A DNA stretch of 64,000 nucleotides from Streptomyces sp. NBC_00250 (lineage in GTDB: Bacteria; Actinomycetota; Actinomycetes; Streptomycetales; Streptomycetaceae). Location of the stretch: the NCBI RefSeq assembly GCF_036192275.1, contig NZ_CP108088.1:2294001-2358000 (forward strand), given 5' to 3'. Below the pieces are notes generated by a model that did not search any database, was not told the DNA's origin, and saw nothing but the letters and a program-made list of their open reading frames with translations. Of this stretch, positions 51,928-62,419 are shown in pieces (within the stretch, counting starts at the first letter, position 1; the number at the start of each line of letters is the position of its first letter). The position numbers were made by a program, and so were the translations under genes.

Positions 51928-52989
51928 TTACTTGACGCCCAGGGCCGTGCACTTGGCGGCCAGGTCCGAGGTGCAGAGGTCGGCGGCCTTGTAGATGCCG
52001 TCCTTGATCACCGTGGTCTGGATGTTGGTCTTGTCGACGACGACCGGCGGGAACAGCGTCGACGGCACGCCGTCGGTCGCACCCTGGGCGCCGAGCTCCT
52101 TGCCCTGGAGCAGGTTCACCGCGAACTTGGCGGCCTCGGGGGCCAGCTGGAGCGGCGACTTGTAGATCGTGAAGGTCTGCGAACCGGCGATGATGCGCTG
52201 GATGCCCGCGACCTCGGCGTCCTGACCGCCGACCGGGATGCTCTTGATGCCGGCGTTCTCGAGGGAGGTGATGATGCCGCCCGCCATGCCGTCGTTGGCG
52301 GAGTAGACGGCGCCGATCTTGTCCTTGCCGACCGAGGAGATCGCGGCGGACATCTTCTCGCCGGCGACCTTCGGGTCCCACTCGCCGGACGCCTCGTAGG
52401 CGATCTTGCCGACCTTGCCGTCGAGGGCGGCGTGGGCGCCCTTCTTGAACAGCGCGGCGTTCGGGTCCTTCTCGTCACCGTTGATCATGACGACCTGGGC
52501 GGCGGCGGCCTTGGTGCCGAGGGCGGCCAGCAGGGCCTGGCCCTGGAGCTCGCCGACCTTGTTGTTGTCGTGGCTGACGTAGGCGTCGGCGCCCTTGACG
52601 GCACGGTCGTACGCGACGACCTTGACGCCCTTGGCCTTGGCCTCCGCGACCCAGCCCTCGGCCTTGGTCGCGTCCACCGGGTCGAGCGCGATGACCTTGA
52701 TGCCGTCGGCGATCAGCTGGTCGAACTGCTGCTTCTGCTTGACGACGTCGGAGACCGCGTTGTTGTACACGACCTCGCAGTCGCCGCACGCGGCCTTGAC
52801 GGCCTTCTCGAACTGGGGCTTGTCGAGGGCCTCGTAGCGCGAGGTCTTGTTCTCGGGAAGGAGCAGACCGATCTTGGTCGAGCTGCCCTTGTCTTCCTTG
52901 TCGCCGCCGGCCTGGCCGCAGGCGGCGAGCGAGAGGGCCATCGAAACCGCGGCCGTTGCTATGACGGCACGACGCGTCACTGCGTTCAT
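51928..52989 (-). CDS. xylF: Xylose-binding lipoprotein XylF
   Basis: This 353-residue periplasmic-type sugar-binding lipoprotein has a signal with lipobox SLAAC. Its body matches XylF: GLLLPENKTSRYEALDKP, ALDPVDATKAEGWV, AVYSANDGMAGGIITSLE and QRIIAGSQTFTIYK. ATG 52989 follows GGGAGG. It is the first gene of xylFGH. The 120 bp between it and the ROK repressor carry a 14-bp inverted repeat and an AT-rich palindrome. Confidence 0.95.
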   Translation of the reverse strand: MNAVTRRAVIATAAVSMALSLAACGQAGGDKEDKGSSTKIGLLLPENKTSRYEALDKPQFEKAVKAACGDCEVVYNNAVSDVVKQKQQFDQLIADGIKVIALDPVDATKAEGWVAEAKAKGVKVVAYDRAVKGADAYVSHDNNKVGELQGQALLAALGTKAAAAQVVMINGDEKDPNAALFKKGAHAALDGKVGKIAYEASGEWDPKVAGEKMSAAISSVGKDKIGAVYSANDGMAGGIITSLENAGIKSIPVGGQDAEVAGIQRIIAGSQTFTIYKSPLQLAPEAAKFAVNLLQGKELGAQGATDGVPSTLFPPVVVDKTNIQTTVIKDGIYKAADLCTSDLAAKCTALGVK

Positions 52990-53017
52990 GTGGGGTTGCC
53001 TCCCTGACGAGGCCGCG

Positions 53018-53060
53018 ACGTTGCGGCCGAGGTGTCCCGAAGTCAACTCGGCCGCAACGT
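53018..53060. promoter_or_regulatory. Inverted repeat in the xylF upstream region
   Basis: acgttgcggccgag (53018-53031) is an exact complement of ctcggccgcaacgt (53047-53060), separated by 15 bp. On the minus strand this lies about 30-70 bp before the xylF start, where it can be an mRNA stem or a repressor site. Confidence 0.6.
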
Positions 53061-53067
53061 TGCCGTC

Positions 53068-53082
53068 AAGAAGTAAATTCTT
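53068..53082. promoter_or_regulatory. AT-rich palindrome between rok and xylF
   Basis: aagaa-gtaaa-ttctt lies in a notably AT-rich patch and is a candidate ROK repressor site. The neighbouring ttgacg on the minus strand is a possible -35. Confidence 0.35.
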
Positions 53083-53111
53083 AACGAGATGACAACGGTG
53101 GTGTTCGTTAT

Positions 53112-54323
53112 CTAAGTGAAGGCAAGCCGGGAGACCGGAGCGGCCGTGGGCAGCGCACTCTCCAACAGGGTCGAATCGCCCATTTCACTCAGTACGAGAG
53201 CGAGGGCGCCGAGCACCTCGGCGCGGCCTCCCAGGGCCCCCTGGGCCAGCGAGAGCTGCCGGGCGGCACTGGGGATCGCGTACCGCGAGACGGAGTCCCT
53301 GATGGGCGCCAGGACCAGCTCCCCGGCCTCCGCGAGGTCGCCGCCGAGCACCACCCGGCTCGGGTTCAGAAGGTTGCAGAGGTTGGCGATGCCGCTGCCG
53401 ATGTGCCGCCCGACGTCGGCGATCACCCGGCGGCAGCCCGGGTCGCCCTCCCGGGCCAGCTGGACGACCCGCTCCATGGTCAGATCGGGGCCGTGGCTGG
53501 GCTGCAGCAGCGGCAGCACGTACCGGGCGGCCGTGAAGGTCTCCAGGCAGCCGCGGTTGCCGCAGCGGCAGACCGGGCCCGACTCGTCGAGGGTGATGTG
53601 CCCGATCTCGCCCGCGGTACCGCCGGGGCCCCGGTAGACCCGCCCGTCGATGACGAGGCCGGCGCCGACGCCGCTCGCCACCTTGATGTACGCCAGGTCC
53701 TTGACGCCCCGCCCGCTGCCCCAGACCAGTTCGCCGAGCGCGCCGAGGTTGGCGTCGTTGTCGACGTGCACGGGGACTCCGAGGCGCCCGGAGAGCTCCT
53801 CGGCGGGGTTGATCCCGCTCCAGCCCGGCAGGATCGAGGTCGAGCCGAGGGTCCCGGAGGAGACGTCGATCGGGCCGGGTACGCCGAGCCCGACGCCGAT
53901 CACCTTGTCCCGGCCGATCCCGGTGGCCTCGATCAGCCGGTTGACCAGCTGTTCCGCCCGGTCGAAGCCCTCGGCGGCGGAGGCGTCCACGTCGAGCGGC
54001 TCGGCCTCCTCGGCGAGCACCTGGTGGGCGAGGTTGCCGACGGCGACCCGCAGATGGGTGTGGCCGAAATCGACGCCGATCACGATGCCGGCGTCCCCGG
54101 AGAGGGAGACGCTGCGGGCCCGGCGGCCGCCCGCGGAGGTCGGCGTGACGTCGACGGTACCGCCGTCCTTCAGCTCCCTGACGATGTTGGAGACCGTCGC
54201 GGCGGACAGGCCCGTCGCCCGGGCGATCTCCGCCTGGGTGAGCGAGCCGGCCATGCGCACCGCCCGGACGACCCGTTCGAGATTGGCCCTGTGCAGAGAC
54301 GTCTGCGACCCCGGAGTCTCCAT
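53112..54323 (-). CDS. rok7B7: ROK-family regulator (Rok7B7-like)
   Basis: This ROK regulator has about 403 residues. The N-terminal winged helix begins SLTQAEIARATGLSAATVSN. The kinase-like sugar domain has GVDFGHTHLRVAVGN and the ROK zinc motif GHITLDESGPVCRCGNRGC. It lies between xylF and ngcG, both on the same strand, as in S. coelicolor where Rok7B7 controls xylose and chitobiose genes. The start is uncertain: ATG 54323 (METPGSQ) was preferred, with GTG 54335 and ATG 54356 as alternatives; ribosome sites are weak. Confidence 0.93.
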   Translation of the reverse strand: METPGSQTSLHRANLERVVRAVRMAGSLTQAEIARATGLSAATVSNIVRELKDGGTVDVTPTSAGGRRARSVSLSGDAGIVIGVDFGHTHLRVAVGNLAHQVLAEEAEPLDVDASAAEGFDRAEQLVNRLIEATGIGRDKVIGVGLGVPGPIDVSSGTLGSTSILPGWSGINPAEELSGRLGVPVHVDNDANLGALGELVWGSGRGVKDLAYIKVASGVGAGLVIDGRVYRGPGGTAGEIGHITLDESGPVCRCGNRGCLETFTAARYVLPLLQPSHGPDLTMERVVQLAREGDPGCRRVIADVGRHIGSGIANLCNLLNPSRVVLGGDLAEAGELVLAPIRDSVSRYAIPSAARQLSLAQGALGGRAEVLGALALVLSEMGDSTLLESALPTAAPVSRLAFT

Positions 54324-54434
54324 CGACTCACTCACTCCCACCGTTTTCTCCAACATGTGAACTCTAAGGGGACGCTTTCGGCTTGCTCCCCGTCAAGACC
54401 TTGAGTGGCGGAGGGTCTGTGTCACACGACGCGC

Positions 54435-54466
54435 AGGGCCCCCGGCGCGGGTGCGCCGGGGGCCCT
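54435..54466 (-). terminator. 14-bp terminator after ngcG
   Basis: agggcccccggcgc pairs perfectly with its complement around gggt. It ends the ngcEFG operon before the ROK gene. Confidence 0.85.
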
Positions 54467-54484
54467 GGAGGCTGCGGGAACGGG

Positions 54485-55423
54485 TTACTTCACGGCGCCG
54501 GCGGTCAGACCGGCCACCACCTGCCGCTGGAAGATGATGTACGCGGCGAGCACCGGGAGCATCGCCATCACCAGACCGGCGAAGAGACCCGACCAGTCGC
54601 CCTTGTAGCCCTGGCTCGTGGCGAGCTGGACCAGGCCCTGGGAGAGCACCTTCTGGTCCTGCTCGGTGTTGAGCACGGTGGGCAGCAGGTACTGGTTCCA
54701 CTGGCCGAGGAAGTTGAAGATGCCGACGCTGATGAGGCCCGGCTTGGCCATCGGCAGCATCACCTGGAAGAAGGTCCTGGTGTGCGAGGCGCCGTCCACG
54801 AAGGCCGCTTCCGCCACCGAGGTCGGCAGTGTGCGGAAGAAGGCCGTGAGGAAGAAGACGGTGAAGGGCAGCGAGTACGCGATGTAGACGAGGATCAGGC
54901 CGTGCGGGGTGTTGAGCAGGGCCAGGTTCTGCATCACGTAGAAGAGCGGCACGAGCGCCAGGATGATCGGGAAGCTCATCCCTCCGATGAAGAGGAAGTA
55001 GATGAAGCGGTTCCCGGGGAAGTCGAAGCGGGCCAGCACGTAGGCGGCCATCGAGCCGAAGAGCAGCGTGCCGATGAGGGAACCGCCGACGACCACGATC
55101 GTGTTCAGGAAGTAGTCGCTCATGTGTGCCTGGGACCAGGCGCGCGACCAGTTCTCGAAGTGCAGTCCGTCGGGCAGTGACCACGGGGAGGTGAAGATCG
55201 CCCGGTCGGTCTTGAACGAGGTCATGACCGCCCAGAGCAGCGGCATGACGACCATGATCGCCCAGATGATCAGGACGCCGTGCGAGAAGACGTTGAGGAC
55301 CGCGCCCTCGCTCTTGGACTCCTTGCGGGCCGCGGGCGCCACCGTCTTGATGACCGTGGGACCCGAGCCGCCCGGGGAGCCGGGGCTCTCGACGCCGGGG
55401 GTGGCAGTGTCGGTCGTCTTCAT
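54485..55423 (-). CDS. ngcG: Chitobiose/GlcNAc ABC permease NgcG
   Basis: This 312-residue MalG-type permease has a disordered N-terminus, six helices and the EAA loop PTSVAEAAFVDGASHTRTFF. The ngcFG operon has no ATPase gene; Streptomyces importers of this type use the shared ATPase MsiK. The ATG overlaps the ngcF stop by 1 bp. It is the last gene of ngcEFG. Confidence 0.93.
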   Translation of the reverse strand: MKTTDTATPGVESPGSPGGSGPTVIKTVAPAARKESKSEGAVLNVFSHGVLIIWAIMVVMPLLWAVMTSFKTDRAIFTSPWSLPDGLHFENWSRAWSQAHMSDYFLNTIVVVGGSLIGTLLFGSMAAYVLARFDFPGNRFIYFLFIGGMSFPIILALVPLFYVMQNLALLNTPHGLILVYIAYSLPFTVFFLTAFFRTLPTSVAEAAFVDGASHTRTFFQVMLPMAKPGLISVGIFNFLGQWNQYLLPTVLNTEQDQKVLSQGLVQLATSQGYKGDWSGLFAGLVMAMLPVLAAYIIFQRQVVAGLTAGAVK

Positions 55424-56352
55424 CAGAACTCCAGCCGCTCGCGCCGGCCCAGCTTCATCACGATGGCCGCGAAGGCCAGCGTGACGAGGAGGAGCGCGAC
55501 ACCGATGGTCGTTGCGTAGGCGGCCTGACCGTCCCGGAACGCCTTCTGGTACACGTACAGCGGAAGGACGACGGTGGAGTAGTCGGGCCCGCCGCCGTTG
55601 GGGCCGACGGTCATGATCTGGACGACGGCGAAGGACTCCGCGCCGAGCGCCAGGATGCCCATGTAGATCCAGCCGGACTGCACGGTGTCCCAGAGCAGCG
55701 GCAGGGTGATCTTGAAGAAGGTCGTGAAGCGGTTGGCGCCGTCGAGCAGGGCGGCCTCGTAGAAGTCCCTCGGAATGGACGCCATGCCGGCCGAGAAGAG
55801 GACGACGAAGAAGCCGACCGTGGACCAGACGAGAACCGCCATCACACAGAGGAGGGCGAGGTCCGGATCGCCCAGCCAGTCCGGCTGAATACTGCCGAGA
55901 CCCACGAGCTGCAGAGCGGAATTGATGGCTCCGCTATTCGGGTTGTAGGCGAACTGGAAGAGCAGCGCGACGATGGCGATCGACAGCACCTGCGGGAAGA
56001 AGTACACAATCTTGTAGAAGGCTGATCCGCGCACGCCGGCGATGGCCGCTCCACGACGGCGCCGACCACCGACATTGAGCATGAACGCGAAGAACAGCGC
56101 GAGTCCGACGGTCACCAGCGGCAGCACCACCGCGAGGGTCAGACTGTGCTGGAGCGATTTCCAGAAGATCTCGTCGTCCAGCATTCTGCTGTAGTTGTCG
56201 AATCCGACGAAGCCGAATTCGGGGCTCAGCCCTGTCCAGTCCGTGAGCGAGTAGTAGATGGACTGGATGAACGGCCAGATGACGAAGAGCGCGTAGAGCG
56301 CGAGGGGCGCCGCCAGGAACCCCACGATGAAACGGTACTTGCCGTGCTGCAT
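55423..56352 (-). CDS. ngcF: Chitobiose/GlcNAc ABC permease NgcF
   Basis: This 309-residue MalF-type permease has an N-terminal helix (FIVGFLAAPLALYALFVIWP), periplasmic-side loop DWTGLSPEFGFVGFDNY and the EAA loop PRDFYEAALLDGANRFTTFF. It begins at MQHGKYRF (56352). The region between ngcE and ngcF has a hairpin. Confidence 0.93.
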   Translation of the reverse strand: MQHGKYRFIVGFLAAPLALYALFVIWPFIQSIYYSLTDWTGLSPEFGFVGFDNYSRMLDDEIFWKSLQHSLTLAVVLPLVTVGLALFFAFMLNVGGRRRRGAAIAGVRGSAFYKIVYFFPQVLSIAIVALLFQFAYNPNSGAINSALQLVGLGSIQPDWLGDPDLALLCVMAVLVWSTVGFFVVLFSAGMASIPRDFYEAALLDGANRFTTFFKITLPLLWDTVQSGWIYMGILALGAESFAVVQIMTVGPNGGGPDYSTVVLPLYVYQKAFRDGQAAYATTIGVALLLVTLAFAAIVMKLGRRERLEF

Positions 56353-56408
56353 TCCTACCGACCCCGATCTTCCCGCGGAGGCGCGCCGCGGGTGCCGCGC
56401 GCCAAGGG

Positions 56409-56447
56409 GCCGGGGCCCGCTCCCGGTCGGCGGGAAGGGGCCCCGGC
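56409..56447 (-). terminator. Hairpin between ngcE and ngcF
   Basis: gccggggccc pairs with gggccccggc around 19 nt. It lies after the ngcE stop and is probably a partial terminator that makes more binding protein than permease. Confidence 0.6.
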
Positions 56448-56452
56448 ACTGC

Positions 56453-57898
56453 TCACTGGTGCTTGTAGTGCTTGATCGAGGAGTCCTTGGCCGCTTCGTC
56501 GGCGAACTTCTGGATCTTCTTGATCGTCTCGGCCGGGGTCGCACGGCCGGCCATCATCTCGCCGATGCCCGCGACGCCGATCTTCTCCTTCTGGAGGGCG
56601 ACGTACCAGTCCTGGAGGCGCGGGTTGACGACGTTCTGGCCGGCCTTCTCCAGAGCCGCGACACCGGACTTGAGGCCCGGCGTCAGCTCGATGCCGTCGG
56701 TGCCGCCGTTGTACGCGGAGAGGGACTTCACGGACTGCGTGAAGTTCTTGGACGAGGCCTCGCTGAGCATGATGCGCAGCTGCTCCATGCCGCCCTCGGG
56801 GTTCGCCGCCTTGGCCGGGACGATGAACGGCTCGCCGCCGGACGCCCACATCGTGCCGAAGGGCATCTTGTCGGAGGCGTCGAGGCCGCTCGGGGCGGAG
56901 ACGGCCAGGTTGAAGTCGGCCGGCATGGTCTTGGCCGCCTCGTTCTCGACCCAGGAGCCGTTCGGGATGAACAGCGCCTTGCCCTCGGTCCAGGCGGTCT
57001 GCGACTGGATGTGGTCGAGGCCGGGGGTGCCCTTGAGGATGTAGCCCTTCTGGACGAGCTCGTAGTAGGCCTCGAAGCAGGCCTTGACCGCGGGGTGCTC
57101 CCAGGCCTTGGGCTCCAGGTTGTCGATGGCGTCCAGGACCTCGCGGCCGCCGACCTTGCCGATCATCGGGTAGAGCGAGAAGGGGAGGTAGTACGGGTGC
57201 TTGCCCGCGTACGTCCAGCCCGCGATGCCCTTCTTCTTGGCCTTCTCGCAGACGGCCAGCATCTCGTCCCAGGTCTCGGGGTACTTCGCGTCGAGCGAGT
57301 CGAGCAGCTTCTGCGAGTACCAGACGCCGTAGACGGTGTAGGCGTAGTAGAGGATCCAGACCGGGTCGCCGTCGAACTGGCCCATCTCGACGATGCCGGG
57401 CCGCAGGGTGTCGCGGACCTTCTTGCTCGGGTCGTCGACGGAGGCCGAGTCCAGGAGGGCGGTGAGGTCGGCCAGCTGCTTCTGTCCGACGAGGACGCCC
57501 ATGTCCATCTGCTCGGCACCGGAGTTGTCGATGAGGTCCGGCGGGTTGCCACCGTTGAAGCGCGGCTGGAGCTCGGTGGTGATCTTCTGGGTGGGCGTGA
57601 ACTTGACCTTGGCCTTGGGGTAATTCGTCTCGTAGACCTTGATCGCGTCCTTGGCGTACTGCTGTCCGAATCCGCCGTCGAAGAGAACGAAATCGAGCGG
57701 GGCCGACTCGTTCACCCCGAGCGGGTTCTTGTCGGTCTTCTGTCCCTTCTCGACCTTTTCGTTGCCATCGCCGCTGCTGCTCGCACAGGCGGAGAGGAAG
57801 CCCATGGTCGGCACGGAAATCAGGCCGATCGCGGCGGAACGCTTGATCAGATCGCGACGGCCAAGGCCCTCATTGGTCTGAGCGGAGGTGGATCCCAT
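56453..57898 (-). CDS. ngcE: Chitobiose/GlcNAc-binding lipoprotein NgcE
   Basis: This 481-residue solute-binding lipoprotein has a twin-Arg start LGRRDLIKRSAAIGL and lipobox FLSAC. The body matches NgcE (TIGR03851 type): DFVLFDGGFGQQYAKDAIKV, GGNPPDLIDNSGAEQMDMG, WTYAGKHPYYLPFSLYPM. It binds N-acetylglucosamine or chitobiose for the NgcFG permease. ATG 57898 follows GAGGA by 7 bp. A DasR-box-like palindrome lies about 150 bp upstream. Confidence 0.95.
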   Translation of the reverse strand: MGSTSAQTNEGLGRRDLIKRSAAIGLISVPTMGFLSACASSSGDGNEKVEKGQKTDKNPLGVNESAPLDFVLFDGGFGQQYAKDAIKVYETNYPKAKVKFTPTQKITTELQPRFNGGNPPDLIDNSGAEQMDMGVLVGQKQLADLTALLDSASVDDPSKKVRDTLRPGIVEMGQFDGDPVWILYYAYTVYGVWYSQKLLDSLDAKYPETWDEMLAVCEKAKKKGIAGWTYAGKHPYYLPFSLYPMIGKVGGREVLDAIDNLEPKAWEHPAVKACFEAYYELVQKGYILKGTPGLDHIQSQTAWTEGKALFIPNGSWVENEAAKTMPADFNLAVSAPSGLDASDKMPFGTMWASGGEPFIVPAKAANPEGGMEQLRIMLSEASSKNFTQSVKSLSAYNGGTDGIELTPGLKSGVAALEKAGQNVVNPRLQDWYVALQKEKIGVAGIGEMMAGRATPAETIKKIQKFADEAAKDSSIKHYKHQ

Positions 57899-58423
57899 GC
57901 TCAAGTCCTCGCCTTCATTCAGGACTCAGGCGGTGTACCGGTCGCCCGTACTCTCGCCACAGGCGAAGGGCCCCGCCACCGCGGTCATTTGCAGCCGGGT
58001 CGTGCAGGCGTCGGGCCGTCGTGTGATGGATACGACTGGCTGGACGCCGACAGGTATAGTCCACTTCCCTTCGCCTGAGCAAGATCGAAAGCAGGTTTTC
58101 ACGGCCATCTTTCCCGAGTTGAGACCTCCGGGATAAGCACGCGCGATCTGCGGCGTTTCGTCCAACCATCCGTCCGCGAATGCCCTTGACAGTGCCTCAG
58201 GACTACCCGTACTGGAGGGTCACAGCGCGGGTAAGGGCGTCGACACCCCGACACGAGGGGTGCAAATAGGGCATTCGGCCGGGATCGAAACAGTTGTGTC
58301 ACAGACCCCCCTCCTGGTGAAGTTCCTGTAAGGACGATCCGGGATCATGGGGGTCCGGCCGTCTCCGTCCTCGTGTACGGACGAACGGTGGAACCTTCGT
58401 TTCCTCTCACTCTGGAGTACTAC
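57899..58423. other. Divergent ngcE/FG-GAP regulatory region
   Basis: This 525-bp gap has no gene. It carries the ngcE promoter with the DasR-box-like site (58050-58082) and, to the right, the upstream region of the FG-GAP protein, in which I see no clear promoter. Short frames here are shadows. Confidence 0.6.
58050..58082 (-). promoter_or_regulatory. ngcE promoter overlapped by a DasR-box-like operator
   Basis: On the minus strand, TTGCTC (58077-58082) and TATACC (58053-58058) form a -35/-10 pair with an 18-bp spacer. The 16-mer ACAGGTATAGTCCACT (58050-58065), read as AGTGGACTATACCTGT, agrees with the DasR consensus AGTGGTCTAGACCAGT at 13 of 16 places by my count. The operator covers the -10, so binding would block ngcE transcription. 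Confidence 0.6.
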
Positions 58424-59338
58424 GTGGCCAACTCTTCTGGCCTGAACCGCTCGCGCGTCCTGTCCCGCGTGACGGTCGCGGCGATAACCGCCGCCCTCGT
58501 GAGCACCACCACCGCCGCGGTCGCGGCGGACGCGCCCAGCGCCTCCTTCGGCGCCGAGCAGAAGGCCTCGAACGCGAGCGCCTTCTCGGCCGCCTCCACC
58601 GCCGCCGCGACGCCGCGGAACTTCCTCTACGGCGTCAACAGCGCGGGCACCATCTGGGGCTACCAGCCGGTCGGCGGGGGCACCATCCAGCGCCTCGCGG
58701 ACAACTCCGGCACGGGCTGGAACAGCCACAAGCACTTCAGCCAGGCCGACATGGACGGCGACGGCGGCTCCGACGGCTTCTACGCCGTCCGCAACGGCCG
58801 TCTGAACTACGCCGAGGTCGGTGCTCCGCGCGACCTCGGTGGCGGCTGGGGCGCCTACAACAAGATCATCTCCGCCTCCAACACCGGCGGCGGCGTGGCG
58901 GACGACCTGCTCGCCCGCGACAGCTCCGGTGTGCTCTGGCACTACCTGGGCTACGGCAACGGTGGCCTGACCCAGCGCTACCGGGTCGGCAGCGGCTGGA
59001 ACGCCTACACCCAGATCGCCGGCAAGGGCGACGTCTCCGGTGACGGCCGGGCCGACCTCGTCGCCCGCGACCGTTCCGGCGTGCTGTGGCTGTACAAGGG
59101 CACCGGCAACTACAAGTCGCCCTTCACCACCCGCACCCGCATCGGCAGCGGCTGGAACGGCTACAACCTCATCGCCTCCTCGGGTGACCTGAACTTCGAC
59201 AGCCGGGCCGACCTGGTCGCCCGCGACAGCGCCGGCGCGCTGTGGCTGTACAAGGGCACGGGCAACCCGTCGAGCCCGTACACCGGTCGCGTGAAGATCG
59301 GCACCTCCGGCTGGAACGGCTTCCGCGAGATCTTCTGA
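58424..59338 (+). CDS. Secreted FG-GAP/VCBS-like repeat protein
   Basis: This 304-residue exported protein has a signal peptide (VTVAAITAALVSTTTAAVAA). Five blade-like repeats follow, each with a GSGWN-type motif: GTGWNSHKHF, GGGWGAYNKI, GSGWNAYTQI, GSGWNGYNLI, SGWNGFREI. Asp-rich calcium-like turns (DMDGDGGSDG, DVSGDGRADL, DLNFDSRADL) are typical of FG-GAP repeats. GTG 58424 has GGAG upstream. It may bind a glycan or protein at the surface. It is divergent from ngcE. Confidence 0.92.
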   Translation: MANSSGLNRSRVLSRVTVAAITAALVSTTTAAVAADAPSASFGAEQKASNASAFSAASTAAATPRNFLYGVNSAGTIWGYQPVGGGTIQRLADNSGTGWNSHKHFSQADMDGDGGSDGFYAVRNGRLNYAEVGAPRDLGGGWGAYNKIISASNTGGGVADDLLARDSSGVLWHYLGYGNGGLTQRYRVGSGWNAYTQIAGKGDVSGDGRADLVARDRSGVLWLYKGTGNYKSPFTTRTRIGSGWNGYNLIASSGDLNFDSRADLVARDSAGALWLYKGTGNPSSPYTGRVKIGTSGWNGFREIF

Positions 59339-59369
59339 TCCGCCGATCCGCAGCCTCCAGGCGCAGCGA

Positions 59370-59405
59370 AAGGGCCCCGCTCCTCTTCCGAGGAGCGGGG
59401 CCCTT
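59370..59405. terminator. 16-bp convergent terminator
   Basis: A perfect 16-bp stem with loop ttcc sits between the FG-GAP gene and the convergent acnA. Confidence 0.85.
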
Positions 59406-59445
59406 CCCGTTACCGGATCCGCGCCGGTGTCAGCCGCGGCTGTGC

Positions 59446-62229
<2,784 letters not shown>

Positions 62230-62230
62230 C

Positions 62231-62261
62231 TAAGGTAAGGCTTAGTTAGGTAACCCTTACC
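62231..62261 (-). promoter_or_regulatory. Iron-box-like sequence/inverted repeat upstream of acnA
   Basis: TAAGGTAAGGCTTAGTTAG (62231-62249) resembles the DmdR iron box TTAGGTTAGGCT-half (13 of 19 by my count). GGTAAGG at 62234-62240 and CCTTACC at 62255-62261 form a 7-bp inverted repeat. The region is 68-98 bp upstream of acnA. Confidence 0.4.
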
Positions 62262-62289
62262 GGGTGGGCGGCCACGGTGCGCCGTAAGC

Positions 62290-62313
62290 AGTTATCTCGA
62301 TGTCGAGATAACT
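62290..62313. promoter_or_regulatory. Perfect 11-bp palindrome upstream of acnA
   Basis: AGTTATCTCGA-tg-TCGAGATAACT is a perfect inverted repeat with a 2-bp centre. It is AT-rich in an otherwise GC-rich gap and is a strong operator candidate. I do not assign a regulator. Confidence 0.65.
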
Positions 62314-62419
62314 CTAGTGCATCCCCGCCGCCCGGTCATGCCCGGCATGGCTGTGACGGCCGTCATCCTGAGGACCGTCCGGCCGGCCGGGCCGCCGCGC
62401 CGTGCCACGAACACGGCCC

